A DNA stretch of 64,000 nt from an uncultured Eubacteriales bacterium (GTDB lineage Bacteria > Bacillota > Clostridia > Oscillospirales > CAG-272). Of the stretch, positions 40,474 through 49,258 are shown one piece after another. The notes under the pieces were generated by a model. The model was given only the letters and a program-made list of their open reading frames with translations. It was not told the DNA's origin and searched no databases. The position numbers and the translations under genes were made by a program. The DNA lies in the NCBI GenBank assembly GCA_934467415.1, contig CAKSLQ010000006.1, positions 91,041-155,040 on the forward strand, read 5' to 3'. Every line of letters starts with the position of its first letter. The first letter of the stretch is position 1.

Positions 40474-40737
40474 ATGATGACCCAAGATGTTACAATTAAA
40501 AACAGCGTAGGTCTCCATGCAAGACCTGCGACTTTCTTCATTCAGAAAGCCAATTCCTATAAGAGTTCCATTTGGGTCGAGAAGGACGATCGCAGCGTGA
40601 ATGCGAAGAGTCTGCTCGGCGTTCTGTCTCTCGGTATCGTCAACGGTATGACGATCACGCTGGTGGCGGATGGTCCCGATGAGCGCGAGGCACTCGACGG
40701 ACTGAAGGAACTGATTGAGAACGGCTTCAACGAGTAA
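40474..40737 (+). CDS. ptsH: Phosphocarrier protein HPr
   Basis: PTS phosphocarrier of 87 aa that relays phosphate from enzyme I to sugar-specific EIIA proteins. His15 lies in GLHARPATFF and the regulatory Ser46 in SVNAKSLLGVLSLG, exactly at the standard numbering if ATG 40474 is used. Having both residues makes it HPr rather than the catabolite-control paralogue Crh, which lacks His15. Ser46 phosphorylation by HPr kinase would allow catabolite repression through CcpA. ptsI is not nearby; the gene appears monocistronic. Confidence 0.93.
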   Translation: MMTQDVTIKNSVGLHARPATFFIQKANSYKSSIWVEKDDRSVNAKSLLGVLSLGIVNGMTITLVADGPDEREALDGLKELIENGFNE

Positions 40738-40825
40738 GCACGCATATTGAGAAATGTTGATGGGCGGGCACAGCGGTTTTGCGCTGTGGTCGCCTATTCC
40801 TTTAGAAATCGGAAGGAGCAACCGC

Positions 40826-42679
40826 ATGGAAGACAGGGAAGCGACCCGCGCGCGCCTCTTGGACAAGGCAAACTCGCTGCCGCTGCGCCCCGGTGTTTAC
40901 ATCATGAAAAACAATGCCGGCACGGTCATCTATGTCGGCAAATCCGCCAAGCTGAAAAACCGCGTTTCGCAGTATTTTCAAAACAGCAAAAAGAACATCA
41001 AGACCGAGAAGATGGTCGGCGCGGTACACGACTTCGACTTCTATCTCTGCGACACCGAGATGGAAGCACTCACGCTGGAAAACGTGCTGATCAAGGAGTA
41101 TAACCCGCGCTACAACATTCTCCTGAAGGATGCAAAATCCTATCCGTATATCAAAGTGACGACCGGGGAGGAATATCCCCGCCTGGTCATGACGCGGACG
41201 CGCGCTGCCGACCGCGCAAAATATTTCGGCCCGTATTCCGGCGCCGGCATCGTGTACAATATCATCGACACCCTGGAAAAATCGCTGGGGATTCCGGGCT
41301 GCAAGCGGCAGTTTCCGGCCGACATCGGCAAGGGGCGCCCCTGCATCTATTACCAGATCGGCCAGTGTATGGGCACATGCCGGAAAGGCTCCTCCAAGGA
41401 GGACTACGACGCCGCGATCGGCGCGGCGCTCCGTGTGCTGGGCGGCGACTTTGATCTCGCCAAGGACGAGCTGACCGCGCGCATGTACCGGCTGGCCGAG
41501 CACGAGAACTTTGAGGCGGCGGCCAAGTGCCGGGACAGCATTGCGGCACTGGACAAGATCAGCGAGCGGCAGAAGGTCGTTTCCTCGCCGAAGGCGGATC
41601 AGGACGTCGTCGCCCTCTACAGCGACGAGAAGTGCAGCGTGATCTCGGTCTTCTATATCCGCGGCGGGATGCTGGTGGATAAGGACGAGTTTGTTTATTC
41701 CGCCGACGAGATTGTCGAGGCGGACGAGCTGCCGACCTTCCTGTGCGGCCTGTACGCCGCCCGCGCCTATATTCCGCGTGAGGTGCTGCTGGCCGATGCG
41801 GTGGATGCCGACAGCATGGCGGCGCTCGCCGAGCTGCTCAGCGAAAAGGCGGGGCGGCGCGTGAGCGTGCATATGCCGCAGCGCGGCGAGCTGCGTGCGC
41901 TTTGCGACATGGTGCGCGACAACGCCGAAGAAAAGGCCGGAAAGTTTGCCGAAGCGAGCGCGCGCGACAACAAAATGCTGCAAAAGCTCGCCGCACTTCT
42001 GCGGCTTGACGCGCCGCCGATGCGGATTGAAGCCTACGACATTTCCAACCTCGGCACGGAGCATATTACGGCGGGGATGATCGTTGCCGAAAACGGCAAG
42101 CTGAAAAAGAAGGACTACCGCTCGTTCTCCATCCGCACGACCGAAGGCATCGACGACTACGGCGCCATGCGGGAGGCGCTGCGCCGCAGATTGTCGCATC
42201 TGGCGGACGCGGACGGCAGCTTTGCCAAGCGCCCCGACCTGATCCTGCTGGACGGCGGCGCGGGGCATGTCGGCGTGGTGCGCGCGCTGCTGGCGGAGCT
42301 GGGGATTGACATTCCCACCTACGGCATGGTCAAGGACGAGCATCACAAGACCCGCGCGCTGACCGACGGCACGCACGACATCAGCATCGCGCGCGAGCAG
42401 AGCGTGTTTGTCTTCGTCTACGGCTTGCAGGAGGAGGTGCATCGCTATTCGGTCGGCCGCATGAGCGGCGCAAAGCGGAAGACGCTGACGCATTCCGTGC
42501 TCGAAAATGTCAAGGGCATCGGCGCGGCTAAGGCGAAAAAATATCTGAAAGCGGCGGGCAGCCTCGCCAAGCTGAAGACGGCCTCGGCCGGAGAACTGGC
42601 GGAGTTTGGCATTCCGCCGAAGGACGCGGCGGCGATCGCCGCCTACTTTGCCGAACGGGCGGAGAGGAAAGGAAACTGA
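40826..42679 (+). CDS. uvrC: Excinuclease ABC subunit UvrC
   Basis: Nucleotide-excision-repair endonuclease of 617 aa that cuts on both sides of a UvrB-marked lesion. The N-terminal GIY-YIG nuclease has GVYIMKNNAGTVIYVGKS (about residues 23-40). Cysteines in PCIYYQIGQCMGTC may hold a cluster or zinc. The UVR motif for UvrB contact is AEHENFEAAAKCRDSIAAL. The RNase H-like second nuclease includes EAYDISNLGTEHITAGMIV and LILLDGGAGHV, and helix-hairpin-helix units close the protein. ATG 40826 follows GGAAGGAG. rsmD starts 1 base after its stop. Confidence 0.97.
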   Translation: MEDREATRARLLDKANSLPLRPGVYIMKNNAGTVIYVGKSAKLKNRVSQYFQNSKKNIKTEKMVGAVHDFDFYLCDTEMEALTLENVLIKEYNPRYNILLKDAKSYPYIKVTTGEEYPRLVMTRTRAADRAKYFGPYSGAGIVYNIIDTLEKSLGIPGCKRQFPADIGKGRPCIYYQIGQCMGTCRKGSSKEDYDAAIGAALRVLGGDFDLAKDELTARMYRLAEHENFEAAAKCRDSIAALDKISERQKVVSSPKADQDVVALYSDEKCSVISVFYIRGGMLVDKDEFVYSADEIVEADELPTFLCGLYAARAYIPREVLLADAVDADSMAALAELLSEKAGRRVSVHMPQRGELRALCDMVRDNAEEKAGKFAEASARDNKMLQKLAALLRLDAPPMRIEAYDISNLGTEHITAGMIVAENGKLKKKDYRSFSIRTTEGIDDYGAMREALRRRLSHLADADGSFAKRPDLILLDGGAGHVGVVRALLAELGIDIPTYGMVKDEHHKTRALTDGTHDISIAREQSVFVFVYGLQEEVHRYSVGRMSGAKRKTLTHSVLENVKGIGAAKAKKYLKAAGSLAKLKTASAGELAEFGIPPKDAAAIAAYFAERAERKGN

Positions 42680-42680
42680 T

Positions 42681-43247
42681 ATGCGGATCATTACGGGAAG
42701 CGCAAAGGGCGTGAGCCTGCAAACGCTGGAGGGAGACACGACGCGGCCGACCTCGGCGCGGGCAAAGGAAGCGCTGTTTTCCATGCTGCAATTTGATATT
42801 GAGGGGCGGCGCGTGCTGGATCTGTTCGGCGGCTCGGGGCAGCTCGGGCTGGAGGCACTCAGCCGCGGTGCGGCGTCCTGCACGTTTGTGGACGCTGCGC
42901 CGGAGGCGGTCGCCGTGATCAGAAAGAACATTGAGAAGACCGGCTTCGCCGACCGCGCGCGGGTGCAGAATGCCGACTACCGGAATTTCCTGCGCAAGTG
43001 CAGGGACGACGGCTTTGACCTCGTGTTCCTTGACCCGCCGTATGCGTCGGACGCGCTGGCCGACGCGCTGCTGCGCCTTGCCGACAGCGGGCTTCTGCAT
43101 CGCGGCTGTCTGCTTGTCTGCGAGAGCGAAACCGGCGGCGCGGCAACGGGGGACGTGCGTATCGCGGCCGCCTATACGGTGCTGAAAAGCAGCCGTTACG
43201 GCCGGGTACACATCGAGCTTCTGACGCCGACGGCGGCACAGGTGTGA
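42681..43247 (+). CDS. rsmD: 16S rRNA (guanine966-N2)-methyltransferase RsmD
   Basis: SAM-dependent rRNA methyltransferase of 188 aa acting on 16S rRNA G966. The N-terminus MRIITGSAKGVSLQTL and RPTSARAKEALFSML are typical. The SAM site is VLDLFGGSGQLGLEALSRGA, and the catalytic motif DPPY occurs in FLDPPYA. AGAGGAAAGG precedes the ATG at 42681. It is co-transcribed with uvrC. In many Firmicutes coaD follows rsmD, but here a surface-protein gene with its own promoter comes next. Confidence 0.93.
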   Translation: MRIITGSAKGVSLQTLEGDTTRPTSARAKEALFSMLQFDIEGRRVLDLFGGSGQLGLEALSRGAASCTFVDAAPEAVAVIRKNIEKTGFADRARVQNADYRNFLRKCRDDGFDLVFLDPPYASDALADALLRLADSGLLHRGCLLVCESETGGAATGDVRIAAAYTVLKSSRYGRVHIELLTPTAAQV

Positions 43248-43287
43248 AAAACGGTAATTTCCGTGTAATTTTCTTCTGGTTTTTGTA

Positions 43288-43316
43288 TTGACGAAACCGA
43301 CGTCCTGCCGTATAAT
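43288..43316 (+). promoter_or_regulatory. Promoter of the first surface-protein gene
   Basis: TTGACG (43288-43293), 17-bp spacer, TATAAT (43311-43316). Confidence 0.85.
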
Positions 43317-43362
43317 ATTTGTACAAAAGGCACAAATTGTGCGAAATATTTCGGAGGGAATT

Positions 43363-44415
43363 ATGACAAAAAGAATTATTGCGATTGCAATGGCGGCTAT
43401 GCTGGTGATCCTCGGCAGTATCAGCGCATTTGCGGCAACCGAACCCAAGGTCACCTCGGATACGATCTGCTACATCAGCTATCAGACCGGCAACAACGAC
43501 TATGACGGACAGTCGATGGACACAGCGAAGAAGCAGTTCCTCACCGTTGAAGACAACGGCTGCATCAGCGTACTGGCTGACGGCGGCACGCTGATTGTCT
43601 GCGGCAAGGCATTCATCGGCGGCGACTACGTCATGCCCGAGCTCGGTTCGACGCTGAAGATCACGTCGAACGACGGCAAGGCAAACTACAAGAACGGTAT
43701 GCCTTTCGAGAATCCCGCCTGCGCCATGAAGATGAGAAGCGGCGTAACGCTGACGCTTCAGCAGGACACCATCATTGATGACATCATTCTGTTCCAGGAG
43801 AGCGCGATGAACACGATCATCGTGGCCAACAACTCCACGCTGGTCATCGGCGACAAGGTTGAGTGCATGAGCAACATCGCGGCGGCCAACCCCTGCTACA
43901 TGGCGATCGAAGTTGAAAAGGGCTCGACCGTCATTCTGAACGGCGGTACATTTGAACAGGTGACCGGCGACGGTACGATCGTCAACAACGGTGCAACCAT
44001 CGTCGGCGAAAAAACGGACGCACCCGTCACCTCGGAGACCACCAAGGCAACAGAAGCGCCTGTAACGTCCGAGCCCGCCAAGACGACCACGCCCGCTAAG
44101 ACATCCGAGCCTGCTGCTACGAGCGGCAAGGAATCGGCGGACACCACGGCATCCGCTGCTTCCACCGATGCAGTTGTCACCGAGGATACGGCAGGCACGA
44201 CTGCGGCAACCGAGAAGACGACTGCAAAAGAGAGTGCAAGCACAACCGAAAAGAAGGAGACGGCACCCGCATCTTCGGCAGTCACCACTGCGGCGACCGA
44301 GCAGGCACCCGCTTCTGAGGGCGGTCTCGGCACCGGCGCAATTATCGGTATCGTTGCGGCTGTTGTCGTCGTGATCGCGGTCGTTGCCTTGATTATCGTC
44401 AAGAAAAAGAAATAA
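43363..44415 (+). CDS. Surface protein with Thr/Ala-rich stalk and C-terminal membrane anchor
   Basis: Exported protein of 350 aa. Signal peptide MTKRIIAIAMAAMLVILGSISAFA. The outer domain (about residues 25-220) opens with ICYISYQTGNNDYDGQSMDTAKKQFLTV and has beta-helix-like repeats (GGTLIVCGKAFIGGDYV, NTIIVANNSTLVIGDK). A stalk of about 85 residues rich in Thr, Ala and Ser-Glu follows, likely glycosylated or wall-spanning. The C-terminus is a transmembrane helix and KKKK, with no LPXTG, so it is anchored by the membrane rather than sortase. The next gene product ends in the same way. Function is unknown; adhesion or wall structure is possible. Confidence 0.8.
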   Translation: MTKRIIAIAMAAMLVILGSISAFAATEPKVTSDTICYISYQTGNNDYDGQSMDTAKKQFLTVEDNGCISVLADGGTLIVCGKAFIGGDYVMPELGSTLKITSNDGKANYKNGMPFENPACAMKMRSGVTLTLQQDTIIDDIILFQESAMNTIIVANNSTLVIGDKVECMSNIAAANPCYMAIEVEKGSTVILNGGTFEQVTGDGTIVNNGATIVGEKTDAPVTSETTKATEAPVTSEPAKTTTPAKTSEPAATSGKESADTTASAASTDAVVTEDTAGTTAATEKTTAKESASTTEKKETAPASSAVTTAATEQAPASEGGLGTGAIIGIVAAVVVVIAVVALIIVKKKK

Positions 44416-44431
44416 ATCAAACCGACAGTAT

Positions 44432-44461
44432 AAAAAGGGGTTGCTTGCAGCCCCTTTTTTG
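44432..44461 (+). terminator. Terminator between the surface-protein genes
   Basis: AAAAAGGGG, loop TTGCTTGCAG, CCCCTTTTTT. Confidence 0.8.
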
Positions 44462-44500
44462 CTGCCTTGATTTTTTGTACAAATTCGCCGATAATATACA

Positions 44501-44529
44501 TTTACTGTACCGCAGTTTTATAGTATATT
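44501..44529 (+). promoter_or_regulatory. Putative promoter of the second surface-protein gene
   Basis: TTTACT (44501-44506), 17-bp spacer, TATATT (44524-44529). Confidence 0.6.
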
Positions 44530-44561
44530 GGACATACCGGCAGTGCCGGAGGAGGTTCGGA

Positions 44562-46397
44562 ATGAAAAAAATTCGCTGTTTTGTTCTTTGCGCGGCGCTG
44601 CTCGTCTGCGCGCTGGCGCTTTCGGCCTTTGCTGCCGACTATGTTTACTATGAGAACGACTTTTCGGATGTGACCACGCTGTCCGATTTCACGCAGTATC
44701 GCGGGAAGTGGGAGATCGTGGACGGCCAGCTCACGCTGACCGGGCTCGGCGACCTGCAAATGAACGATCAGGCGTTTCTGCTGTTCACCAAGGATGCGGG
44801 CGTTGCCAATCTGACCGACTATACGCTTGAGGTGGATATGATGAACATCCAGTCGCAGGCGGGGCCGCTGTTCCGCTGCGACCCGGCCAAGGTGAGCGGC
44901 GAGACCAACAACAGCTTCTACGGCTATCAGGCGTTCATCAGCTTCACGGGCGAGCGCGGCGCGCTGGGGCGCGGCAATCTGCTCGGCGATTACGCGGGCA
45001 ACATCAAGGTCAGCGATGTGATCCTGTCCCCCGGCATGAACATCCATCTGCGGGTGGATGCCGTGGGCAAGTCGATCACCTATGTGATCTCCGACCTCGA
45101 TACGGGGAACGAGCTGTGGAACTACACCACGGAGAACGACGAGTGGGCAATGGGGTCGTTCGGCTTCCGCGCCTGCGTCATGCACGACGGACTGACCAAC
45201 CTCGCCATGCTCGGCTTTGACAACCTGAAGATCACGGCGCACGGCGAAGTCGGCGACCATCTCGCCGCTGGCAAGAAGCTGGCAGACTACAAGCCGAAGG
45301 TCGAATCTGCGGCGATCCTGCCGGAGGTCACGCCCGCGATCGAAGTGAAAGTCCCTGCCGTAGCCGAGGTTAAGGCCTCCGAGCTGGATCTTTCCGTGAA
45401 GGACTATGTCTTTTACGAAAATGACTTTTCCAATGCCAAGTCGCTCTCGGACTTCACGCAGTATCGCGGCAAGTGGGAGATCAAAAACGGCGCGCTGTAC
45501 TATACGACGCTGACCGAGGGCTTCAAGGAGGCGACCAACTTCTCCTTTCTCCTGTATTCGGCCAACCACGATGCAAACCTGCTGACCGATTATACGGTCG
45601 ATGTCGATCTTATCAATTCGCAGACGGCGGCGGGCGTGATTACACATGCCAATCTGGCCGAAGCGGACAGCGACGGCGTGAATGCGTTCTACGGCTATCT
45701 GTCCTTCATCAGCAATGACGGGCAGAAGGGCGCGGTCGGCTACGGCAACGCCGAGGGCGGCTGGGGCGGAAACCTCAACGTCGGCGAGGCGACGGTCGCG
45801 GTCGGCGGTACTTATCACATGCGGGTGGAACATAAGGAAGGCATGCTGACCTACACGCTCACAAATGCCGAGGGCGATGTGCTGTACAGCTTTTCGACTG
45901 CGGCAATGGACTGGCCGAGCGGCTCGTTCGGCTTCCGCGCCCGCGCCATGACGGATACGCTGAGCAACCTCGGTACGATGGCGTTTGACAATCTCAAGGT
46001 CACCGTACACGGCACGCAGGCAGCACTCCTTGCGGCGGGTCATCATCCGAACGCAAAGATCATCGAGGACGTTCCCGGTGCATCGACCGATGCGGTCGCG
46101 ACCGAATCTGCCGCCGCGACCGCCGATATGACGGCGGACACGACCGACGCGGCGACGGGCGATGCTTCGTCGGATGCGGCAGGCACCTCCGCCCCGGCCG
46201 CAGAGAGCAAAACGCCGGACGGCACGACAGCACCCGCAGGACAGACCGACGCTTCGACGGCCTCCTCCGCGACGAGCGCACCTGTGCCGACCGATGCGGA
46301 CGGCGTAAATGTCGGCGTGCTCATCGGTGTCGTAGCGGCCGCGCTGGTTGTTATCGCGGTGATTGCCTTCATCGTGGTCAAAAAGAAAAAGAAATAA
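44562..46397 (+). CDS. Surface protein with two tandem lectin-like domains and C-terminal membrane anchor
   Basis: Exported protein of 611 aa. After the signal peptide (MKKIRCFVLCAALLVCALALSAFA) come two copies of a domain of about 205 residues. Each begins DYVxYENDFS, then LSDFTQYRGKWEI, and ends GSFGFRA....FDNLKVT. The pattern suggests a concanavalin-A-like jelly-roll (sugar-binding or DUF1080-like). A Thr/Ala/Asp-rich stalk and a C-terminal helix with KKKKK follow, matching the neighbouring surface protein. No catalytic acids stand out, so carbohydrate binding is more likely than hydrolysis. GGAGGAGG precedes the ATG. Confidence 0.8.
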   Translation: MKKIRCFVLCAALLVCALALSAFAADYVYYENDFSDVTTLSDFTQYRGKWEIVDGQLTLTGLGDLQMNDQAFLLFTKDAGVANLTDYTLEVDMMNIQSQAGPLFRCDPAKVSGETNNSFYGYQAFISFTGERGALGRGNLLGDYAGNIKVSDVILSPGMNIHLRVDAVGKSITYVISDLDTGNELWNYTTENDEWAMGSFGFRACVMHDGLTNLAMLGFDNLKITAHGEVGDHLAAGKKLADYKPKVESAAILPEVTPAIEVKVPAVAEVKASELDLSVKDYVFYENDFSNAKSLSDFTQYRGKWEIKNGALYYTTLTEGFKEATNFSFLLYSANHDANLLTDYTVDVDLINSQTAAGVITHANLAEADSDGVNAFYGYLSFISNDGQKGAVGYGNAEGGWGGNLNVGEATVAVGGTYHMRVEHKEGMLTYTLTNAEGDVLYSFSTAAMDWPSGSFGFRARAMTDTLSNLGTMAFDNLKVTVHGTQAALLAAGHHPNAKIIEDVPGASTDAVATESAAATADMTADTTDAATGDASSDAAGTSAPAAESKTPDGTTAPAGQTDASTASSATSAPVPTDADGVNVGVLIGVVAAALVVIAVIAFIVVKKKKK

Positions 46398-46405
46398 GCG
46401 TTTCC

Positions 46406-46436
46406 GAAAAGGGGCTGCATGCAGCTCCTTTTCTTT
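46406..46436 (+). terminator. Terminator of the second surface-protein gene
   Basis: GAAAAGGGGCTGC / GCAGCTCCTTTTC with one mismatch, then TTTT. Confidence 0.8.
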
Positions 46437-46446
46437 TGCGAAACGG

Positions 46447-46475
46447 TTTACAGACGCCGAAAAGTATGGTAAAAT
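46447..46475 (+). promoter_or_regulatory. Promoter of the acyltransferase gene
   Basis: TTTACA (46447-46452), 17-bp spacer, TAAAAT (46470-46475). Confidence 0.65.
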
Positions 46476-46505
46476 CAAGGCAGAATCTACTTCGGAGGTG
46501 CAGAC

Positions 46506-47567
46506 ATGGCAAAGGAACGGCAGCCCGGACTTGACCTTGTGCGCGCGGCGGCGATTTTTCTTGTCGTCTGCCTGCACGGCCTCACCATGCGCGGCGCGCT
46601 CGGCAACGCGGCCGTCACGCCCGTCTGGTGCATCAAGGTGTTTGCACGCTATCTTTCGCTCAGCGCCGTGCCGCTCTTTCTGATGCTCAGCGGGTATTTG
46701 CAGGCGGGGAAGCGCGTGTCCAAGGCCTACTACCGCGGCATTCTGCCGCTGTATCTCTCCTATTTCGTGATCGCGGCGCTCTGCATGGCCGCGCAAGCCT
46801 ATAGCGCCTATGTCGGCGGCGGAACGCTGCCGTCTGTTTGGACGGCGCTCTATAAAATCCTCGATTTTTCCGCCGACGGCTACGCCTGGTATTTTGAAAT
46901 GTACATCGGGCTGTTTTTGCTGATCCCGTTTCTGAATCTCGCCTATGCGTATATTCCGACGCGGGCAGGGAAGCGCGCGCTGCTCGGTTCGCTGATCTTT
47001 CTGACGCTGCTTCCCGAGACACTGGTCAGCTTTGCGCCCTATTACGGCGGCGGCAGTCTCAGTCTGCGCATTCTGCCCGACTTTTTCGAGAGCCTGTACC
47101 CGGTCACCTTCTACTTGGTCGGCAGCTATATCGGTGAGTTTCGTCCGAGGCTGCGCATGGGGCAGCGCCCGCTTCTCGTGCTGTTCGCCGCCGCGCTGCC
47201 GGCTGCACTCTGCATCGGCTATACCGCGGCGCGCGGCGAATATGCGTGGTATATGATGAACGGCTTCTCCACGTTGACCGCGCTCGGCACGGCGGCGGCG
47301 GTTTTTCTCGCGCTGTACGACCTGCCGGTTCGCGCGCCCGCCGTGCGCCGCGCGGCGGCCGCCGTGTCGCGATGCACGTTTGAGATGTATCTCGTGTCCT
47401 ACCTGTGGGATCAGCTGCTGTACAACCGACTGTCCCTGCCGCTGTCGGTGACGGTGCCGCTCGTGTTTGCCGCCTCCTTTTGCAGCGCATGGCTGCTGCG
47501 GCTCGCCCTGCGTCCCGCCGCGCGCGGCCTTTCCGCGCTGTATGACAAGCTGCTGAAAACCGCATAA
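46506..47567 (+). CDS. Membrane acyltransferase family 3 protein
   Basis: Polytopic membrane enzyme of 353 aa of the acyltransferase_3 family (OafA/WecH-like), which O-acylates surface sugars or peptidoglycan. The N-terminus GLDLVRAAAIFLVVCLHGLTMRG carries the conserved Arg and His of the active site. SAVPLFLMLSGYLQAGK and YAWYFEMYIGLFLLIPFLN follow, with about ten helices in all. The acceptor cannot be deduced. GGAGGTG precedes the ATG at good spacing. The gene is alone between its promoter and a terminator, and just upstream of the division cluster. Confidence 0.9.
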   Translation: MAKERQPGLDLVRAAAIFLVVCLHGLTMRGALGNAAVTPVWCIKVFARYLSLSAVPLFLMLSGYLQAGKRVSKAYYRGILPLYLSYFVIAALCMAAQAYSAYVGGGTLPSVWTALYKILDFSADGYAWYFEMYIGLFLLIPFLNLAYAYIPTRAGKRALLGSLIFLTLLPETLVSFAPYYGGGSLSLRILPDFFESLYPVTFYLVGSYIGEFRPRLRMGQRPLLVLFAAALPAALCIGYTAARGEYAWYMMNGFSTLTALGTAAAVFLALYDLPVRAPAVRRAAAAVSRCTFEMYLVSYLWDQLLYNRLSLPLSVTVPLVFAASFCSAWLLRLALRPAARGLSALYDKLLKTA

Positions 47568-47590
47568 GTGGGGGTATATCCCACGGATTT

Positions 47591-47624
47591 GATTTCCCGC
47601 CGCACGCCGCGGCGGGATTTTTTT
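47591..47624 (+). terminator. Terminator of the acyltransferase gene
   Basis: TCCCGCCGC / GCGGCGGGA stem followed by seven T residues. Confidence 0.9.
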
Positions 47625-47700
47625 GCGTTTTTCGGGCAAAAGGCAGTCGAAAGACAGTCCAATCCCATAAAATGAATCGCCGGATGCGGCGATTCGGACG

Positions 47701-47728
47701 GCACGGCGCACGCGCCGTGCTTTTTCTT
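47701..47728 (+). terminator. Additional hairpin upstream of mraZ
   Basis: GCACGGCGC / GCGCCGTGC stem and TTTTTCTTT tail, between the acyltransferase terminator and the mraZ promoter. Confidence 0.65.
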
Positions 47729-47760
47729 TGCAAAAAAATATACAAATTCTTCAAAACCTC

Positions 47761-47789
47761 TTGCATTTTGTTTTTTAATTCGATATAAT
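47761..47789 (+). promoter_or_regulatory. Promoter of the division/cell wall cluster
   Basis: TTGCAT (47761-47766), 17-bp spacer, TATAAT (47784-47789), upstream of mraZ. Confidence 0.8.
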
Positions 47790-47799
47790 AAGAACGATG

Positions 47800-47816
47800 G
47801 TGGGGGAAAGTGGTGG
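47800..47816 (+). promoter_or_regulatory. Putative MraZ binding boxes
   Basis: GTGGG (47800-47804) and GTGGT (47810-47814) are spaced 10 bp apart just downstream of the -10. MraZ is known to bind GTGG-type direct repeats with about one helical turn spacing and to repress its own cluster. Confidence 0.6.
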
Positions 47817-47854
47817 CTTTTCACATCAAAGTGCATCAAAAAGGGGGAAACGAT

Positions 47855-48289
47855 ATGGAAATCAAACAGACCTTTGTCGGTGAATATCGTCACACCCTGG
47901 ATGCGAAAAACCGCCTGTTTATCCCTGCAAAGTTCCGGGAGCTGCTCGGCGAGAACTTCGCAATCTCCCGCATAAACGAAAAATGTCTGCTCCTGTTCTC
48001 GGAGGAGGGCTGGATGCAGTATACGGACGCGCTGCTCAACGGCGTGCCCGCCGACACCAAGCGCATCGCGCGCAAGGTGTTCTCCAAAACGACGTACGCC
48101 ACGCCGGACGCGCAGGGCAGAGTCATCATCCCGGCCAAGCTCTGCGAGCTGGCCGAGCTGAAAAAGAATGCTGTGATCGTCGGCGTCGGCAATCATGCCG
48201 AGATCTGGTCCGAGGACAACTGGGACAAGATTGAGGATGAAATGAGCGACGAAGCGCTTGAAGCAACCTTCAGCGCGCTCGGCTTCTGA
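47855..48289 (+). CDS. mraZ: Transcriptional regulator MraZ
   Basis: DNA-binding regulator of 144 aa with two SpoVT/AbrB-type half-domains. It controls the division and cell wall cluster it heads. The first half has FVGEYRHTLDAKNRLFIPAKFREL (about residues 7-30) and the second TYATPDAQGRVIIPAKLCELAEL (about 85-107), each with the family (D/A)xxGRxxIPxxLR pattern. AAGGGGG precedes ATG 47855. GTGG boxes overlap the predicted start of transcription, in line with autorepression. rsmH follows after 8 bases. Confidence 0.95.
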   Translation: MEIKQTFVGEYRHTLDAKNRLFIPAKFRELLGENFAISRINEKCLLLFSEEGWMQYTDALLNGVPADTKRIARKVFSKTTYATPDAQGRVIIPAKLCELAELKKNAVIVGVGNHAEIWSEDNWDKIEDEMSDEALEATFSALGF

Positions 48290-48297
48290 GGCGCAAA

Positions 48298-49242
48298 ATG
48301 GAAGAAATCAAGTTTTCGCACGTTTCGGTCCTCTTACGCGAGTGCATCGAAGCGCTGAACATCAAGCCGGACGGCATCTACGTAGACTGCACCGCAGGCG
48401 GCGGCGGCCATTCGCTGGAGATCGTTAAACGTCTGACCGCCGGCGGCAGACTGATCGCCATTGACCGCGACGAGGACGCGCTCCGCGCGGCGGGCGCACG
48501 GCTGGCCGACTATGCCGATCGCGTGACCTTTGTCCACAGCAATTACGCCATGCTGCAAAGCGTGCTGGCCGACCTCGGCATTCCGAAGGCGGATGGCGTG
48601 CTGGCCGACCTCGGCGTTTCCTCCTATCAGCTGGATACGGCCGAGCGCGGGTTCTCTTACATGCAGGATGCGCCGCTGGACATGCGGATGGACAGGGAGC
48701 AGCCGCTCAGCGCCTGCGACGTGGTCAACACCTATTCCGAAGAAGAGCTTCGCCGCATTCTCTACGACTACGGCGAGGAGAAATTCGCGCGCAATATCGC
48801 GGCGAACATTGTTAAACGGCGAAGCGAACGCCCGATCGAGACGACGCTGGAGCTGGCCGAGCTGGTCAAGGGCTCCATGCCGAAGGCGGCGCGCGAGGGC
48901 GGTCATCATCCGGCCAAGCGCACGTTTCAGGCGATCCGCATCGAGGTGAACGCCGAGCTTTCCTCGATACCGCCCGCGCTGGATGCGGCAGTGCACGCGC
49001 TGAATCCGGGCGGCCGGGCCGCCGTGATCACCTTTCATTCGCTGGAGGACAGGCTGGTCAAGCAGAAGTTTGCCGCGCTGTCGAGCGGATGCACCTGCCC
49101 GCGGGAATTTCCCGTGTGCGTCTGCGGCAAAAAGCCGGTGGTGCGCGTCATCACCAAGAAGCCCGTGACGGCGGGCGAAGATGAACTGGAAGTGAATCCG
49201 CGCTCGCGCAGCGCCAAGCTGCGCGTGGCGGAGAAAATATAA
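48298..49242 (+). CDS. rsmH: 16S rRNA (cytosine1402-N4)-methyltransferase RsmH
   Basis: SAM-dependent methyltransferase of 314 aa (formerly MraW) that methylates C1402 of 16S rRNA in the decoding centre. Characteristic segments are HVSVLLRECIEAL, YVDCTAGGGGHSLEIVKRL with the SAM glycine loop, ADLGVSSYQLDTAERGFSY, DMRMD, and HPAKRTFQAIRIEVNAEL near residue 205. The family insertion domain is present. Position behind mraZ is conserved in nearly all bacteria with this cluster. Confidence 0.97.
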   Translation: MEEIKFSHVSVLLRECIEALNIKPDGIYVDCTAGGGGHSLEIVKRLTAGGRLIAIDRDEDALRAAGARLADYADRVTFVHSNYAMLQSVLADLGIPKADGVLADLGVSSYQLDTAERGFSYMQDAPLDMRMDREQPLSACDVVNTYSEEELRRILYDYGEEKFARNIAANIVKRRSERPIETTLELAELVKGSMPKAAREGGHHPAKRTFQAIRIEVNAELSSIPPALDAAVHALNPGGRAAVITFHSLEDRLVKQKFAALSSGCTCPREFPVCVCGKKPVVRVITKKPVTAGEDELEVNPRSRSAKLRVAEKI

Positions 49243-49258
49243 CGGGGGACGGAAAAAC

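Noticed and set aside
44502..47711. A 1069-residue minus-strand reading frame spanning several genes
   Set aside because: Crosses two terminators and three plus-strand genes with clear signal peptides; Arg/Gly/His-rich shadow composition.
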